Below are positions 52,167-60,952 of a stretch of DNA of 64,000 bases, piece after piece. Location of the stretch: positions 248,001 through 312,000 of the forward strand of contig NZ_JAFMOF010000002.1 in NCBI RefSeq assembly GCF_017349075.1, given 5' to 3'. The translations under genes were made by a program, and so were the position numbers. The notes below the pieces were generated by a model that searched no databases, was not told the origin of the DNA, and was given only the letters and a program-made list of their open reading frames with translations. Positions within the stretch are counted from its first letter, which is position 1. Each line of letters opens with the position of its first letter. The stretch comes from Streptomyces triculaminicus. GTDB lineage: Bacteria; Actinomycetota; Actinomycetes; Streptomycetales; Streptomycetaceae.

Positions 52167-52188
52167 CGCTCTCGCCGACGCGCGAGCG

Positions 52189-52225
52189 GAAGGGGAGGGG
52201 CGCCCGGGGCGCCCCTCCCCTTCCA
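52189..52225 (+). terminator. glpFKD terminator
   Basis: GGAAGGGGAGGGGCGCC and GGCGCCCCTCCCCTTCC form a 17-bp stem with a 3-base loop, right after glpD. Confidence 0.85.
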
Positions 52226-52289
52226 CATGCGACCCGAACGCAACCGCCGCGGGCTCGAACACGTCCCTCGAAGGGAAGAGGGGGACGAC

Positions 52290-53330
52290 ATGAACCGGCC
52301 AAAAAAGCGGCGCACGACGCTGCTCAGGCGCCTCGCGGTGCGCGTCGCGACCGGCCTCGCCCTGCTGGTGCTGATACCCGTCGTGACGGCGGGCAGCGCG
52401 CTGCGGGCGTCGTACGCGGGCTCGCCCGCCCGGGACGCGGTCACGCGCGGCAGGGACGCCGTCTGGCTGGGGCACGCCTGGATCGACGGCCGCCGCGGCG
52501 AGGCCGACCTGGCACGGCTGAAGCGACGGATCGGGGACACCGGAATCCGCGACCTGTACGTGCACGCCGGCCCGCTCGGGAACGACGGCACGCTGCCCGC
52601 CTCGGCCTACCGCAACGCCGCCTGGCTCATCGGGGCCGTGCACCGCGAGCTGCCGGGCGTACGGGTGCAGGCGTGGCTGGGGAACAAGCTGGTGACCGGG
52701 CCGGGCGGCGCGGGGCTGTGGCTGGGCTCGCCGGCCGCCCGGGCCGCCGTGGTGGCCTCCGCGCGCCAGGTGATGCGGGCCGGGTTCGAGGGCGTGCACG
52801 TGGACGTCGAGCCGGTGCCCACCGGCGACGCCGCCTTCCTCGCCCTGCTCGACGACCTCCACCCGGTCGTGCGGTCGGCCGGCGGGGTGCTCTCGGTGGC
52901 CGCCCAGCAGATCGACCCGCTGCCCTCGATGCACAGCGCGGCCCGCGTGATGGGCAGCAAGAAGTGGTGGACCCAGAGCTACTTCGGCAAGGTCGCCCGC
53001 AGGGTGGACCAGATCGCCGTCATGTCGTACGACACCGCGCTGCCGTGGGAGAACCTCTACGGCGGCTATGTGGCCCGGCAGACGGCGCTCGCCCTCGAGG
53101 CCGCCCCGCCGACGACGGACCTGCTGATGGGCCTGCCCTTCTACCACACCGACACCTGGGGCCATCAGAGCCGGGCCGAGACCGCGGCGGCCGCCGTGCG
53201 CGGCGCCCGGCTGGGTCTGAGCCGCGAGGACCACGGCCGGCAGCGGTTCGGGATGGCCCTCTACGTGGACTTCGCGGCCACCGAGGCGGACTGGCGTGCC
53301 TACCGCAGCCAATGGGGCGTGCGTGGCTGA
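52290..53330 (+). CDS. Exported GH18-like (chitinase-fold) protein
   Basis: 346 residues. An N-terminal hydrophobic segment after a basic KKRRTTLLRRL start serves as a signal or anchor. The body looks like a (beta/alpha)8 barrel. GVHVDVEPVPTG resembles the family 18 catalytic D-x-x-D-x-D-x-E strand, though with Asp-Val-Glu where D-x-E is expected, and VMSYDTALPW resembles the later Tyr-Asp strand. Substrate may be a glycan, or the protein may be a non-catalytic family member. ATG 52290 has AGAGGGGG upstream. No partner gene is evident. Confidence 0.68.
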   Translation: MNRPKKRRTTLLRRLAVRVATGLALLVLIPVVTAGSALRASYAGSPARDAVTRGRDAVWLGHAWIDGRRGEADLARLKRRIGDTGIRDLYVHAGPLGNDGTLPASAYRNAAWLIGAVHRELPGVRVQAWLGNKLVTGPGGAGLWLGSPAARAAVVASARQVMRAGFEGVHVDVEPVPTGDAAFLALLDDLHPVVRSAGGVLSVAAQQIDPLPSMHSAARVMGSKKWWTQSYFGKVARRVDQIAVMSYDTALPWENLYGGYVARQTALALEAAPPTTDLLMGLPFYHTDTWGHQSRAETAAAAVRGARLGLSREDHGRQRFGMALYVDFAATEADWRAYRSQWGVRG

Positions 53331-53473
53331 AAGGCCTCCCCCACGGGGGCTGCGAACGGGGGTCGTCGAAGTCGTAGGCTTGGGGCACACGCAAGGCAAC
53401 GACAACTGCACGGAACGGCAACCGGCGACGCCCTGGACATCCGAGGGGCAGACCGGTCGGAAGGAGGCGCTGG

Positions 53474-54505
53474 GTGATCGAGCTTGAGGGGGTTCCCGAG
53501 CTGATCGACCCGGTCATGATCTGTGCCTTCGAGGGATGGAACGACGCCGGTGACGCCGCCTCCAGCGCGGTCGCGCATCTGGACCGGGAATGGAAGGGCG
53601 AGGTCTTCGCGGCGCTCGACGCCGAGGACTACTACGACTTCCAGGTCAACCGGCCCACGGTCTGGCTGGACGGCGGCGTCCGCAAGATCACCTGGCCGAC
53701 CACCCGGCTCTCCGTGGTGCGCACCGGCGGCGACAAGGGCGCGCCGCGCGACCTCGTCCTCGTGCGCGGCATCGAACCGAGCATGCGCTGGCGCTCGTTC
53801 TGCAACGAGATCCTGGGGTTCGCCCACGAGCTGGGCGTGGAGATGGTGGTGATCCTCGGTTCGCTGCTCGGGGACACCCCGCACACCCGGCCCGTTCCGG
53901 TCAGCGGAGTGACCTCCGACCCGGACCTGGCCCGCACCCTGGACCTGGAGGAGTCCCGCTACGAGGGCCCGACCGGCATCGTCGGCATCCTCCAGGAGGC
54001 GTGCACCCACGCCGGCGTCCCGGCGGTGAGCCTGTGGGCGGCGGTTCCGCACTACGTCTCCCAGCCGCCGAACCCGAAGGCCACCCTGGCCCTGCTCAAC
54101 CGCCTCGAGGACCTGATCGACCTGCGCGTCCCGCAGGGCGAGCTGCCCGAGGACGCGCGGGCCTGGCAGCTGGGCGTCGACCAGCTGGCCGCCGAGGACA
54201 GCGAGGTCGCCGAGTACGTCCAGTCGCTGGAGGAGGCGCGGGACACCGCGGATCTGCCGGAGGCCTCCGGCGAGGCCATCGCCCGGGAGTTCGAGCGCTA
54301 TCTGCGCCGCCGCGACGGCCAGCCGGGGCAGCCCGGCGGGCTGGCGGCGGAGCCGGGCCTGACCGAGGGCGGCCGGGACGCCTCGTACCTCAGGGACACC
54401 ACGAGCGGGCGTACGCGGCCTCCCAGGCCGCCCGCCAAGGATGAGGACGAGGGGGCGGCCGAGGGCCCCGAGAGGGGCCAGGACGGCCCGAAGGACGAGG
54501 ACTGA
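53474..54505 (+). CDS. PAC2-family protein (proteasome assembly chaperone-like)
   Basis: 343 residues. The PAC2 fold is indicated by MICAFEGWNDAGDAASSAV at the N-terminus and VLGSLLGDTPHTRP-like sequence, with GPTGIVGILQEACTHAGVPAVSLW in the middle. The C-terminal 55 residues are Gly/Pro/Asp/Glu-rich and probably disordered. GTG 53474 is preceded by AAGGAGG. In actinobacteria PAC2 proteins are common but their role is not settled; a link to the bacterial proteasome is plausible, and the ferredoxin at the window end normally sits beside that locus. Confidence 0.87.
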   Translation: MIELEGVPELIDPVMICAFEGWNDAGDAASSAVAHLDREWKGEVFAALDAEDYYDFQVNRPTVWLDGGVRKITWPTTRLSVVRTGGDKGAPRDLVLVRGIEPSMRWRSFCNEILGFAHELGVEMVVILGSLLGDTPHTRPVPVSGVTSDPDLARTLDLEESRYEGPTGIVGILQEACTHAGVPAVSLWAAVPHYVSQPPNPKATLALLNRLEDLIDLRVPQGELPEDARAWQLGVDQLAAEDSEVAEYVQSLEEARDTADLPEASGEAIAREFERYLRRRDGQPGQPGGLAAEPGLTEGGRDASYLRDTTSGRTRPPRPPAKDEDEGAAEGPERGQDGPKDED

Positions 54506-54579
54506 CCCTCCCGTCCCCGCTTTCGCGGGTTATCGACGCGACGCACCGTGGGGGGCGGTCGTACACTTGTCTGCCCGGT

Positions 54580-54624
54580 GAAGGCCGGTTCACCGCCCCG
54601 TACGGGGGTGGGGGACCGGCCTTC
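54580..54624 (+). promoter_or_regulatory. 5'-UTR hairpin before the HAD phosphatase gene
   Basis: GAAGGCCGGT at 54580-54589 pairs with ACCGGCCTTC at 54615-54624. The enclosed sequence contains the palindrome CCCCGTACGGGG and a CACC/GGTG closing stem, giving a long rod-like structure 22 bases before the start codon. A TACACT hexamer at 54562-54567 could be the -10 element. It could be an attenuator, a leader element or the base of a small RNA. Confidence 0.5.
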
Positions 54625-54646
54625 TCGTCCCCCAGGAGGTGTGCGG

Positions 54647-55339
54647 ATGACCAGCACCATTCCCACTGTCGACACCCGTTCGGAGGCGTCGGCCCTGCAG
54701 GCCGTCCTGCTCGACATGGACGGCACTCTGGTCGACACCGAGGGTTTCTGGTGGGAGGTCGAAGTCGCGGTCTTCGCCGAGCTGGGACACCAGCTGCTGG
54801 AGGAGTGGCGCGAGGTGGTCGTCGGCGGCCCGATGTCCCGCAGCGCCTCCTTCCTGATCAAGGCCACCGGCGCGCGGATCGCGCTGGCCGAGCTGTCCGT
54901 CCTTCTCAACAGCCGCTTCTCCGAGATGATCGTCCGCGGGGTGCCGCTGATGCCGGGCGCCCGCCGGCTGCTGGCCGAGCTGGCCGCGCACTCGGTGCCG
55001 ACGGCGCTGGTCTCGGCCTCGCACCGGGAGATCATCGACCGGGTGCTGCACAGCCTGGGCCCCGAGCACTTCACGCTCACCGTCGCGGGCGACGAGATGG
55101 CCCGGACCAAGCCGCACCCGGACCCGTATCTGCTGGCCGCCGCCCGGCTGGGCGTGGACCCCGCGCGCTGTGCGGTGGTGGAGGACACCCTCACGGGCGT
55201 GACGGCGGCGGAGGCGGCCGGCTGCCGGGTGGTGGCGGTGCCCTCGGTGGCGCCGATCCCGCCGGCGGCGGGGCGTACGGTCGTCCGCTCCCTGGAAGAA
55301 GTCGACTTGTCTTTTCTGCGGGGCCTGATCAAGGTCTGA
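54647..55339 (+). CDS. HAD-superfamily hydrolase, beta-phosphoglucomutase/phosphatase-like
   Basis: 230 residues. Motif I LLDMDGTLVDTEG (nucleophile Asp), motif II TALVSASHREI, motif III Lys in RTKPHPDPYLLAA and motif IV VVEDTLTGVTAAEAAG are all present. A helical cap lies between motifs I and II (subclass I). It dephosphorylates or isomerises a small sugar or nucleotide phosphate; which one is not clear. ATG 54647 has AGGAGGT 6 bases upstream. A stem-loop occupies the leader. Confidence 0.9.
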   Translation: MTSTIPTVDTRSEASALQAVLLDMDGTLVDTEGFWWEVEVAVFAELGHQLLEEWREVVVGGPMSRSASFLIKATGARIALAELSVLLNSRFSEMIVRGVPLMPGARRLLAELAAHSVPTALVSASHREIIDRVLHSLGPEHFTLTVAGDEMARTKPHPDPYLLAAARLGVDPARCAVVEDTLTGVTAAEAAGCRVVAVPSVAPIPPAAGRTVVRSLEEVDLSFLRGLIKV

Positions 55340-55797
55340 TCCCCGCGGGGCCTGCTCACGGGAATGCACCGGCGCATGCACTGAGCGTGCGGCGCCGGAA
55401 TGACCAAGAACTCTTAGCGTTTGGTCGATTGTTTTCCGTGACGAATGCGGCGGCTGAATTCACGCGGTCGGCCGGGAAATCGGGCACGTGACGTTCGTCA
55501 CCGGATCCGAAGTCCGCGCGTCGCCTTGCGTCGCCCCGTGAGGGTGTTCTCGAGGGCTGAAGCGCGCCCTTGTGTCCCGTTTGGTGATCTCCTGCCGGAA
55601 TCGTTCCGGCGTCCGGATATCGGACATTCACCTGTCGTTATCACCGCGTGATTTTGCGTCGAGTTCGACCTGTTCCGGGGGCGGCGGCAGCGCGCACTAA
55701 TCTTTTCGCGAGAACTTCACGACTGCCCGTATGACCAACACATCGACTATCGGTAGGGTCCGGGCAGTCGAACGCACCACAGGGAGAACCCCAGACA
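55340..55797. other. 458-base intergenic region, lower GC than surroundings
   Basis: No supportable gene. It contains a CCGGCGC...GCGCCGG hairpin at 55369-55398, probably the HAD-gene terminator, and ends with the promoter of the first binding-protein gene (-35 ATGACC at 55731, -10 TAGGGT at 55754) flanked by a 10-bp inverted repeat at 55720-55770. The middle is unusually T-rich and may hold further regulation. Confidence 0.5.
55720..55770 (+). promoter_or_regulatory. Promoter flanked by a 10-bp inverted repeat
   Basis: CGACTGCCCG at 55720-55729 and CGGGCAGTCG at 55761-55770 are exact inverse copies, 41 bp centre to centre. Between them lie ATGACC (55731-55736), a 17-bp spacer and TAGGGT (55754-55759), a good Streptomyces vegetative promoter. 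Binding at both arms would trap the promoter. Confidence 0.6.
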
Positions 55798-57393
55798 ATG
55801 AACCGCAAGACGTTGGTCCTGCCGATCGTGGCAGGCCTGCTGGCACCCGCCCTCGTCGCCTGTGGCGGGGGCGAGGGATCCGGCGGGCACAAGGCCATCG
55901 TCATCGGCACGACCGACCGGTTCGAGGAGACCACCGACGCCCCGGCGCCGTTCGACCCCGCCGCCGCGTACGACATCGGCGCCTGGAACGTTCTCCACAG
56001 CACCTTCCAGACCCTGCTGCGGCTGCCCCGCTCCGGCACCGAGCCGGTCGGCGACGCCGCCGAGAAGTGCGTGTTCGGCGACCGCAAGAACGAGCAGCTC
56101 CGCTGCACGCTGCGCAGCGGCCTGAAGTTCTCCAACGGGCACGCGCTCACCTCCGAGGACGTCAAGTTCTCCATCGACCGCGCCCGGACGATCAACTTCG
56201 AGAACGGCCCGGTCTCCCTGCTGAACAACATCGACAAGGTGGAGACCCCGAGCGAGCTCGAGGTGGTCTTCCACCTCAAGTCGCCCGACGCCACCTTCCC
56301 GCAGAAGATCGCCACCCCGGCCGCCGCCATCGTCGACAGCGAGTCGTACGAGAAGGACAAGCTGGGCAACGGCTTCACGACGGTCGGCTCCGGCCCGTAC
56401 ACGCTGAAGACCGAGGCCAAGGACGGCCGGGTGGTCAAGGCCACGTTCAGCAGGAACGGGAGCTACAAGGGCTCCGTGAAAGTGCTGAACGACAAGGTCG
56501 AGATGCGCTTCTACGACGACTCCGCGTCGATGGAGAAGGCGCTCAAGAGCGGCGACGTGGACATCATGAACCGCGCCCTGCTGCCCGAGCAGATCGGCCG
56601 GCTGCGCACCGCCACGGACCAGGGCGTCCGCCTGCTGGAGTCGCCCGGCCAGGAGATCAGCTACCTCGCCTTCAACACCGAGGACCCGTCGGTCAAGCCC
56701 AAGGCCGTGCGCCAGGCCATGGCCCAGCTGGTCGACCGCCAGGAGCTGGCCCGCGACGACTACCAGCGCACGAGCGAGCCGCTGTACTCCCTGGTGCCCA
56801 GCGGCATCGCCGGCCACCAGAACTCCTTCTCCAACAAGTACGGCGAGCCCAGCACCGAGAAGGCCCGCGCCCTGCTGAAGGCCGCGAACATCACCACCCC
56901 GGTGCCGCTGACCCTCACGTACACCACCGACCACTACGGTGAGACCACCGAGAAGGTCTTCAAGTCGCTGCAGAAGCAGCTCAACGGCAGCGGTCTCTTC
57001 AACGCCAAGGTGCAGGGCGTGAAGTGGGCGGACTTCCGCCCCGAGGCGGCCAAGGGCAAGTACGCCGTCTACGGTATGGGCTGGTTCCCCGACTTCCCGG
57101 ACGCGGACAACTTCATCGCCCCGTTCGTCGGCAAGGACAACTTCCTCTCCTCGCCCTACCGCAACCCGAAGATCTCCAACGAGCTGATCCCGCAGTCCCG
57201 CGAGGCCGCACAGCGCGACGCGGCCGCCAAGTACTTCCAGCAGGCCGCGGACATCGTCGCCGAGGACGTGCCGGTGCTGCCGCTGTGGCAGGGCAAGCAG
57301 TACGTCGCGGTGCGGGAGAAGATCACCGGCGCCGAGTGGGCGCTGAACTCGGCCTCCGAGCTGCAGCCGTGGGAGCTCACCCGCGGCTCCTGA
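55798..57393 (+). CDS. ABC-transporter substrate-binding lipoprotein (SBP_bac_5 family)
   Basis: 531 residues. The N-terminal signal ends in the lipobox LVAC at about residue 22, so the protein is lipid-anchored outside the membrane. The rest fits the family 5 (oligopeptide/dipeptide) binding proteins: LRSGLKFSNGHALTSEDVKFSIDRA, PLYSLVPSGIAGH and the C-terminal VPVLPLWQGKQYV. ATG 55798 has GGGAG upstream. It is followed 100 bases later by a paralogue. No permease or ATPase genes are in this window, so it may serve a transporter elsewhere. Confidence 0.9.
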   Translation: MNRKTLVLPIVAGLLAPALVACGGGEGSGGHKAIVIGTTDRFEETTDAPAPFDPAAAYDIGAWNVLHSTFQTLLRLPRSGTEPVGDAAEKCVFGDRKNEQLRCTLRSGLKFSNGHALTSEDVKFSIDRARTINFENGPVSLLNNIDKVETPSELEVVFHLKSPDATFPQKIATPAAAIVDSESYEKDKLGNGFTTVGSGPYTLKTEAKDGRVVKATFSRNGSYKGSVKVLNDKVEMRFYDDSASMEKALKSGDVDIMNRALLPEQIGRLRTATDQGVRLLESPGQEISYLAFNTEDPSVKPKAVRQAMAQLVDRQELARDDYQRTSEPLYSLVPSGIAGHQNSFSNKYGEPSTEKARALLKAANITTPVPLTLTYTTDHYGETTEKVFKSLQKQLNGSGLFNAKVQGVKWADFRPEAAKGKYAVYGMGWFPDFPDADNFIAPFVGKDNFLSSPYRNPKISNELIPQSREAAQRDAAAKYFQQAADIVAEDVPVLPLWQGKQYVAVREKITGAEWALNSASELQPWELTRGS

Positions 57394-57493
57394 CGGCCGG
57401 CGCCACCTCGATTCGAACCACCAACGCAAGTCCAGCTTCACCGGTTTCACCAGATGGTCTTTTCTGCGATCAAGAACTGTGAGGAAAGTGCAC

Positions 57494-59092
57494 GTGAGGA
57501 AACGTGACCAGTGGCTCGCCGCCCCGCTCGGCGCGGGGCTTGCCGCCGCCCTGCTGAGCGGGTGCGGATCGGAAGACGGCAACGCGGCCGGCACCGGGCA
57601 GTCGGTGGTCATGGGCATGTCGGACGAGGTGCTCTCCACCGACCCGGCATCCGGTTATGACCCGGGTTCCTGGCTGCTCTTCAACAACGTCTTCCAGTCG
57701 CTGATGAGCTTCCCCAAGGGAAGCACCACTCCGCAGCCGGACGCCGCCCAGAGCTGCAAGTTCAAGGACGACACCAGCACGGTCTACGAGTGCACGCTGG
57801 TGGAGGGGCTGAAGTTCAGCAACGGCCACGACCTCACCTCCGAGGACGTCGCCTACTCCTTCCGCCGCACGCTGAAGATCAACGACAAGAGCGGTCCGGC
57901 GTCGACCATGCTGTCGACGATCAAGAACATCAAGACGCCGGACAAGTCGACCGTCGTCTTCGAGCTCAAGCGCTCCGACGCGACCTTCCCGCAGAAGATC
58001 GCCTCCGGTGCCGGGTCGATCGTGGACCACACGGAGTACCCGAAGGACAAGCTCCGCACCGACGGCAAGGCCGTGGGTTCCGGGGTCTACAAGCTGGAGT
58101 CCTTCGACAAGAAGACGAAGGCCGTCTTCAAGCCCAACGGCTCCTACAAGGGCCCGGCCACGCTGCAGAACAGCGGCATGACCCTCAAGTTCTTCGACGG
58201 CAAGCAGGACGAGCTCAAGGCCGCCGTGCAGAAGGGCGACGTGGACCTGGCCTACCGAGGCCTGGCCATGAAGGACATCGCCGACATCGAGGCCGCCGAG
58301 GCCGGCGACAAGGGCAGCCTGAAGGTGATCGAGGGCACCAGTGCGGAGGTCCAGCACCTGGTGTTCAACGCCAAGGACCCCGTGGTCGGCAAGGTCGGCG
58401 TCCGCAAGGCGATCGCCTACACGATCGACCGCTCGACGCTCGTCCGCGACGTCTACAAGCGCACCGCCGAGCCGCTGTACTCGGTCGTCCCCAGCGGCAT
58501 CACCGGCCACCGGACGCCGTTCTTCGACGTCTACGGCGACCGCCCGCAGCCCGACAAGGCCGCCGCGGCCATCAAGTCGGCGGGCATCACCGGCAAGGTC
58601 AAGCTCACCCTGTGGGCCACCCCGGTGCGTTACGGCCCGGCCACCGTGGCCGAGTTCAACGAGATCGCCAAGCAGTTGAACGCCAGCGGTCTCTTCGAGG
58701 CCGACGTGCAGAGCGTGCCGTTCGACCAGTACGAGAAGGACATCGCCGCCGGCAAGTACGGCGTCTACGTCAAGGGCTGGGTTCCTGACTACCCGGACCC
58801 GGACAACTTCACCGCGCCGTTCTTCGGCGAGGACAACGTGCTGGCGAACAACTACCAGTCCAAGGAGATAGCCGGCATCCTGCCGAACACCGCCGCCCAG
58901 GGCAGCCGTGCCGCGACCGTCGCCGACTTCACCAAGGTCCAGAACGCCGTCGCCCAGGACGTGCCGGTGCTGCCGCTGTGGCAGGGCAAGCAGTACGCGG
59001 TGGCCAACGAGCAGATCTCCGGTCTGCAGTGGACCCTGGACGCCTCGACCGTCTTCCGTTTCTGGGAGATCAGCAAGGGCGCCAAGGGATAA
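57494..59092 (+). CDS. Second ABC-transporter substrate-binding lipoprotein (SBP_bac_5 family)
   Basis: 532 residues. Lipobox LLSGC near residue 22. It parallels the preceding protein throughout: LVEGLKFSNGHDLTSEDVAYSFRR, PLYSVVPSGITGH and VPVLPLWQGKQYA, so the two arose by duplication. GTG 57494 is chosen because GAGGAAAG is 5 bases upstream; GTG 57479 lacks a ribosome site. The two paralogues may bind related peptides or provide different affinities. A 19-bp-stem hairpin follows. Confidence 0.9.
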   Translation: MRKRDQWLAAPLGAGLAAALLSGCGSEDGNAAGTGQSVVMGMSDEVLSTDPASGYDPGSWLLFNNVFQSLMSFPKGSTTPQPDAAQSCKFKDDTSTVYECTLVEGLKFSNGHDLTSEDVAYSFRRTLKINDKSGPASTMLSTIKNIKTPDKSTVVFELKRSDATFPQKIASGAGSIVDHTEYPKDKLRTDGKAVGSGVYKLESFDKKTKAVFKPNGSYKGPATLQNSGMTLKFFDGKQDELKAAVQKGDVDLAYRGLAMKDIADIEAAEAGDKGSLKVIEGTSAEVQHLVFNAKDPVVGKVGVRKAIAYTIDRSTLVRDVYKRTAEPLYSVVPSGITGHRTPFFDVYGDRPQPDKAAAAIKSAGITGKVKLTLWATPVRYGPATVAEFNEIAKQLNASGLFEADVQSVPFDQYEKDIAAGKYGVYVKGWVPDYPDPDNFTAPFFGEDNVLANNYQSKEIAGILPNTAAQGSRAATVADFTKVQNAVAQDVPVLPLWQGKQYAVANEQISGLQWTLDASTVFRFWEISKGAKG

Positions 59093-59107
59093 CACCCCCC
59101 GTCGACA

Positions 59108-59152
59108 CGACGACGCCCCGGCACACGATGACCGTGTGCCGGGGCGTCGTCG
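59108..59152 (+). terminator. Strong terminator hairpin after the binding-protein genes
   Basis: CGACGACGCCCCGGCACAC (59108-59126) and GTGTGCCGGGGCGTCGTCG (59134-59152) form a perfect 19-bp stem with a 7-base loop. No T-tract. Confidence 0.85.
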
Positions 59153-59209
59153 CGTCGCGGCGCCTCACTCGCGCTCGCGGCCTGAGGCAGTGTCGTACGG
59201 GGTGGGGTC

Positions 59210-59881
59210 TCACTGCGCCCCGGGGCGCACCAGTCCGCTCTCGTAGGCGTAGACGGCGGCCTGCACCCGGTCCCGCAGGCCCAGCTTGGTCAGCACATGC
59301 CCCACATGCGTCTTGACCGTGGTCTCGCTGACGAACAGATCCGCCGCGATCTCGGCGTTCGACAGGCCCCGGGCCACCAGCTTGAGCACCTCGACCTCAC
59401 GGTCGGTCAGCGTGTGCAGGGTGTCCGGCAACACCTCCTCGCCCGACGGCAGATGCCCGGCGTACTTGTCCAGCAGCCGCCGCGTGATGCTCGGCGCCAG
59501 CATCGCCTCGCCGCCCGCCACCACCCGGATCGCCTGCACCAGCTCATGGGCCGGCGCGTCCTTGAGCAGGAAGCCGCTGGCCCCCGCCCGCAGCGCCTCG
59601 ACCACGTACTCGTCGAGGTCGAAGGTGGTGAGCACCAGCACCTTCGCCGGGCCGTCGCGCTCCGGGCCGGTGATCTGCCGGGTGGCCTCGACGCCGTCCA
59701 TGCGGGGCATCCGGATGTCCATCAGCACCACATCGGGCTGCAGGGCCCGGACCTGGTCGATGGCCTGCAGACCGTCCCCGGCCTCCCCGACGACCGCGAG
59801 ATCCTGCTCGGCCTCCAGGATCATGCGGAAGCCGGTGCGCAGCAGAGGCTGGTCGTCGACCAACAGGACGCGGATCGCCAC
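59210..59881 (-). CDS. NarL/LuxR-type response regulator, orphan
   Basis: 223 residues. Receiver domain: VLLVDDQPLLRTG (acidic pocket), LMDIRMPRMDG (phosphorylated Asp near residue 54), LTTFDLDEY and GFLLKDAP (conserved Lys). C-terminal LuxR helix-turn-helix: LTDREVEVLKLVARGLSNAEIAADLFVSETTVKTHV. No sensor kinase gene is adjacent, so the partner is distant or the protein works without one. It ends convergent with the binding-protein terminator and begins 15 bases after a RecB-like nuclease gene on the same strand. Confidence 0.92.
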   Translation of the reverse strand: MAIRVLLVDDQPLLRTGFRMILEAEQDLAVVGEAGDGLQAIDQVRALQPDVVLMDIRMPRMDGVEATRQITGPERDGPAKVLVLTTFDLDEYVVEALRAGASGFLLKDAPAHELVQAIRVVAGGEAMLAPSITRRLLDKYAGHLPSGEEVLPDTLHTLTDREVEVLKLVARGLSNAEIAADLFVSETTVKTHVGHVLTKLGLRDRVQAAVYAYESGLVRPGAQ

Positions 59882-59896
59882 AGGAGAACTCCTTCG

Positions 59897-60826
59897 CTAG
59901 ACCGCGTCCATTCTGCCCTGCGCCTCGCCGGCCGGGGCAGCCGGACCGTCGTCCGGCGCCGTCCGCGGCGCCGGAACGGGCAGCGGATACGGCGGGGGAG
60001 TGCCGCCGAACTCCGGGCAGAGCGCCTGGTGGTCGCACCAGCCGCACAGCTTCGTCGGCCGCGGCCGCCAGTCGCCGGTGTCGGTGGCCAGCGAGATCGC
60101 CTCCCACAGCGCGCGCAGCTTGCGCTCCACCGCCAGCAGCTCCGCCTCCACCGGGTCGTACGTCAGCACGTCGCCGCTGCCCAGGTAGACCAGCTGCAGG
60201 CGGCGCGGCATGCGGCCCTTCAGCCGCCACATCACCAGCGCGTAGAACATCATCTGGAACAGCGGGGTCTCGCGGTACCGCGGGGCGGGGGCCTTGCCGG
60301 TCTTGTAGTCCACGATGCGCACGTCGCCCGACGGGGTCACGTCCACCCGGTCGACGATGCCGCGCAGCTTCAGCCCCGAGTCCAGCACCGTCTCCACGAA
60401 CAGCTCCCGCTCGGCCGGCTCCAGGCGCGTGGGGTCCTCGAGGGTGAACCACCGCTCGACCAGCCGCTCCGCGTCCGCCAGCCACGTCGCGAGCCGGTCG
60501 GCGTCCTGGCTGCCGTCCTCCCGCAGGAACAGCTCCGCCAGCTCCGGCTTCGAGCCCAGCAGCCGCTCCCACTCGCCCGGGACCAGCCCCTTGGCCCGCG
60601 GCGCCGTCCGCTCGGCCGCCGGGGCGTCGAAGAGCCGCTCGAGCACCGAGTGCACCACCGTGCCCCGGGTGGCCGCCGCGCTCGGCTTCTCCGGGAGCTT
60701 GTCGATCACCCGGAAGCGGTAGAGCAGCGGACACTGCATGAAGTCGGCCGCGCGCGACGGCGACAGCGAGGCCGGGCGGGCGGCGGTCGGCGCCGGGGCG
60801 GCGGAGGGCTCGGGGGCGGTATCCAT
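59897..60826 (-). CDS. RecB-like PD-(D/E)XK nuclease with possible Fe-S cluster
   Basis: 309 residues. Nuclease motifs: SLSPSRAADFMQCPLLYRFR at the N-terminus, ATRGTVVHSVLERLF, GIVDRVDVTPSGDVRIVDYKTGK (catalytic Asp and Lys), and a C-terminal CGWCDHQALCPEF. The N-terminal Cys plus three C-terminal Cys match the [4Fe-4S]-holding pattern of AddB/Cas4-type nucleases. ATG 60826 has no ribosome site; TAGGGT lies 7 bases upstream, so the transcript is probably leaderless. There is no helicase gene next to it. It probably acts on single-stranded DNA ends. Confidence 0.85.
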   Translation of the reverse strand: MDTAPEPSAAPAPTAARPASLSPSRAADFMQCPLLYRFRVIDKLPEKPSAAATRGTVVHSVLERLFDAPAAERTAPRAKGLVPGEWERLLGSKPELAELFLREDGSQDADRLATWLADAERLVERWFTLEDPTRLEPAERELFVETVLDSGLKLRGIVDRVDVTPSGDVRIVDYKTGKAPAPRYRETPLFQMMFYALVMWRLKGRMPRRLQLVYLGSGDVLTYDPVEAELLAVERKLRALWEAISLATDTGDWRPRPTKLCGWCDHQALCPEFGGTPPPYPLPVPAPRTAPDDGPAAPAGEAQGRMDAV

Positions 60827-60833
60827 GACACAA

Positions 60834-60839
60834 ACCCTA
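60834..60839 (-). promoter_or_regulatory. -10 element of a probable leaderless promoter
   Basis: ACCCTA on the plus strand (TAGGGT on the coding strand), 7 bases upstream of the RecB-like gene ATG. Confidence 0.45.
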
Positions 60840-60952
60840 CGGCCGGTCACTGACAGTCGGACGCATACCATCGACGGTAGACCCCTTCGCACTGCATGAT
60901 CGTAAGAATGCACCACGTGGGTGCGAATGACCGGATCCGACGAGGGGACACC

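Noticed and set aside
50382..53411. 1009-codon open frame opposite glpD and the GH18-like gene
   Set aside because: A shadow with no recognisable domain; the plus-strand genes are certain.
55356..55631. 91-codon minus-strand frame in the large intergenic gap
   Set aside because: No ribosome site, odd composition and no domain; it crosses a probable terminator.
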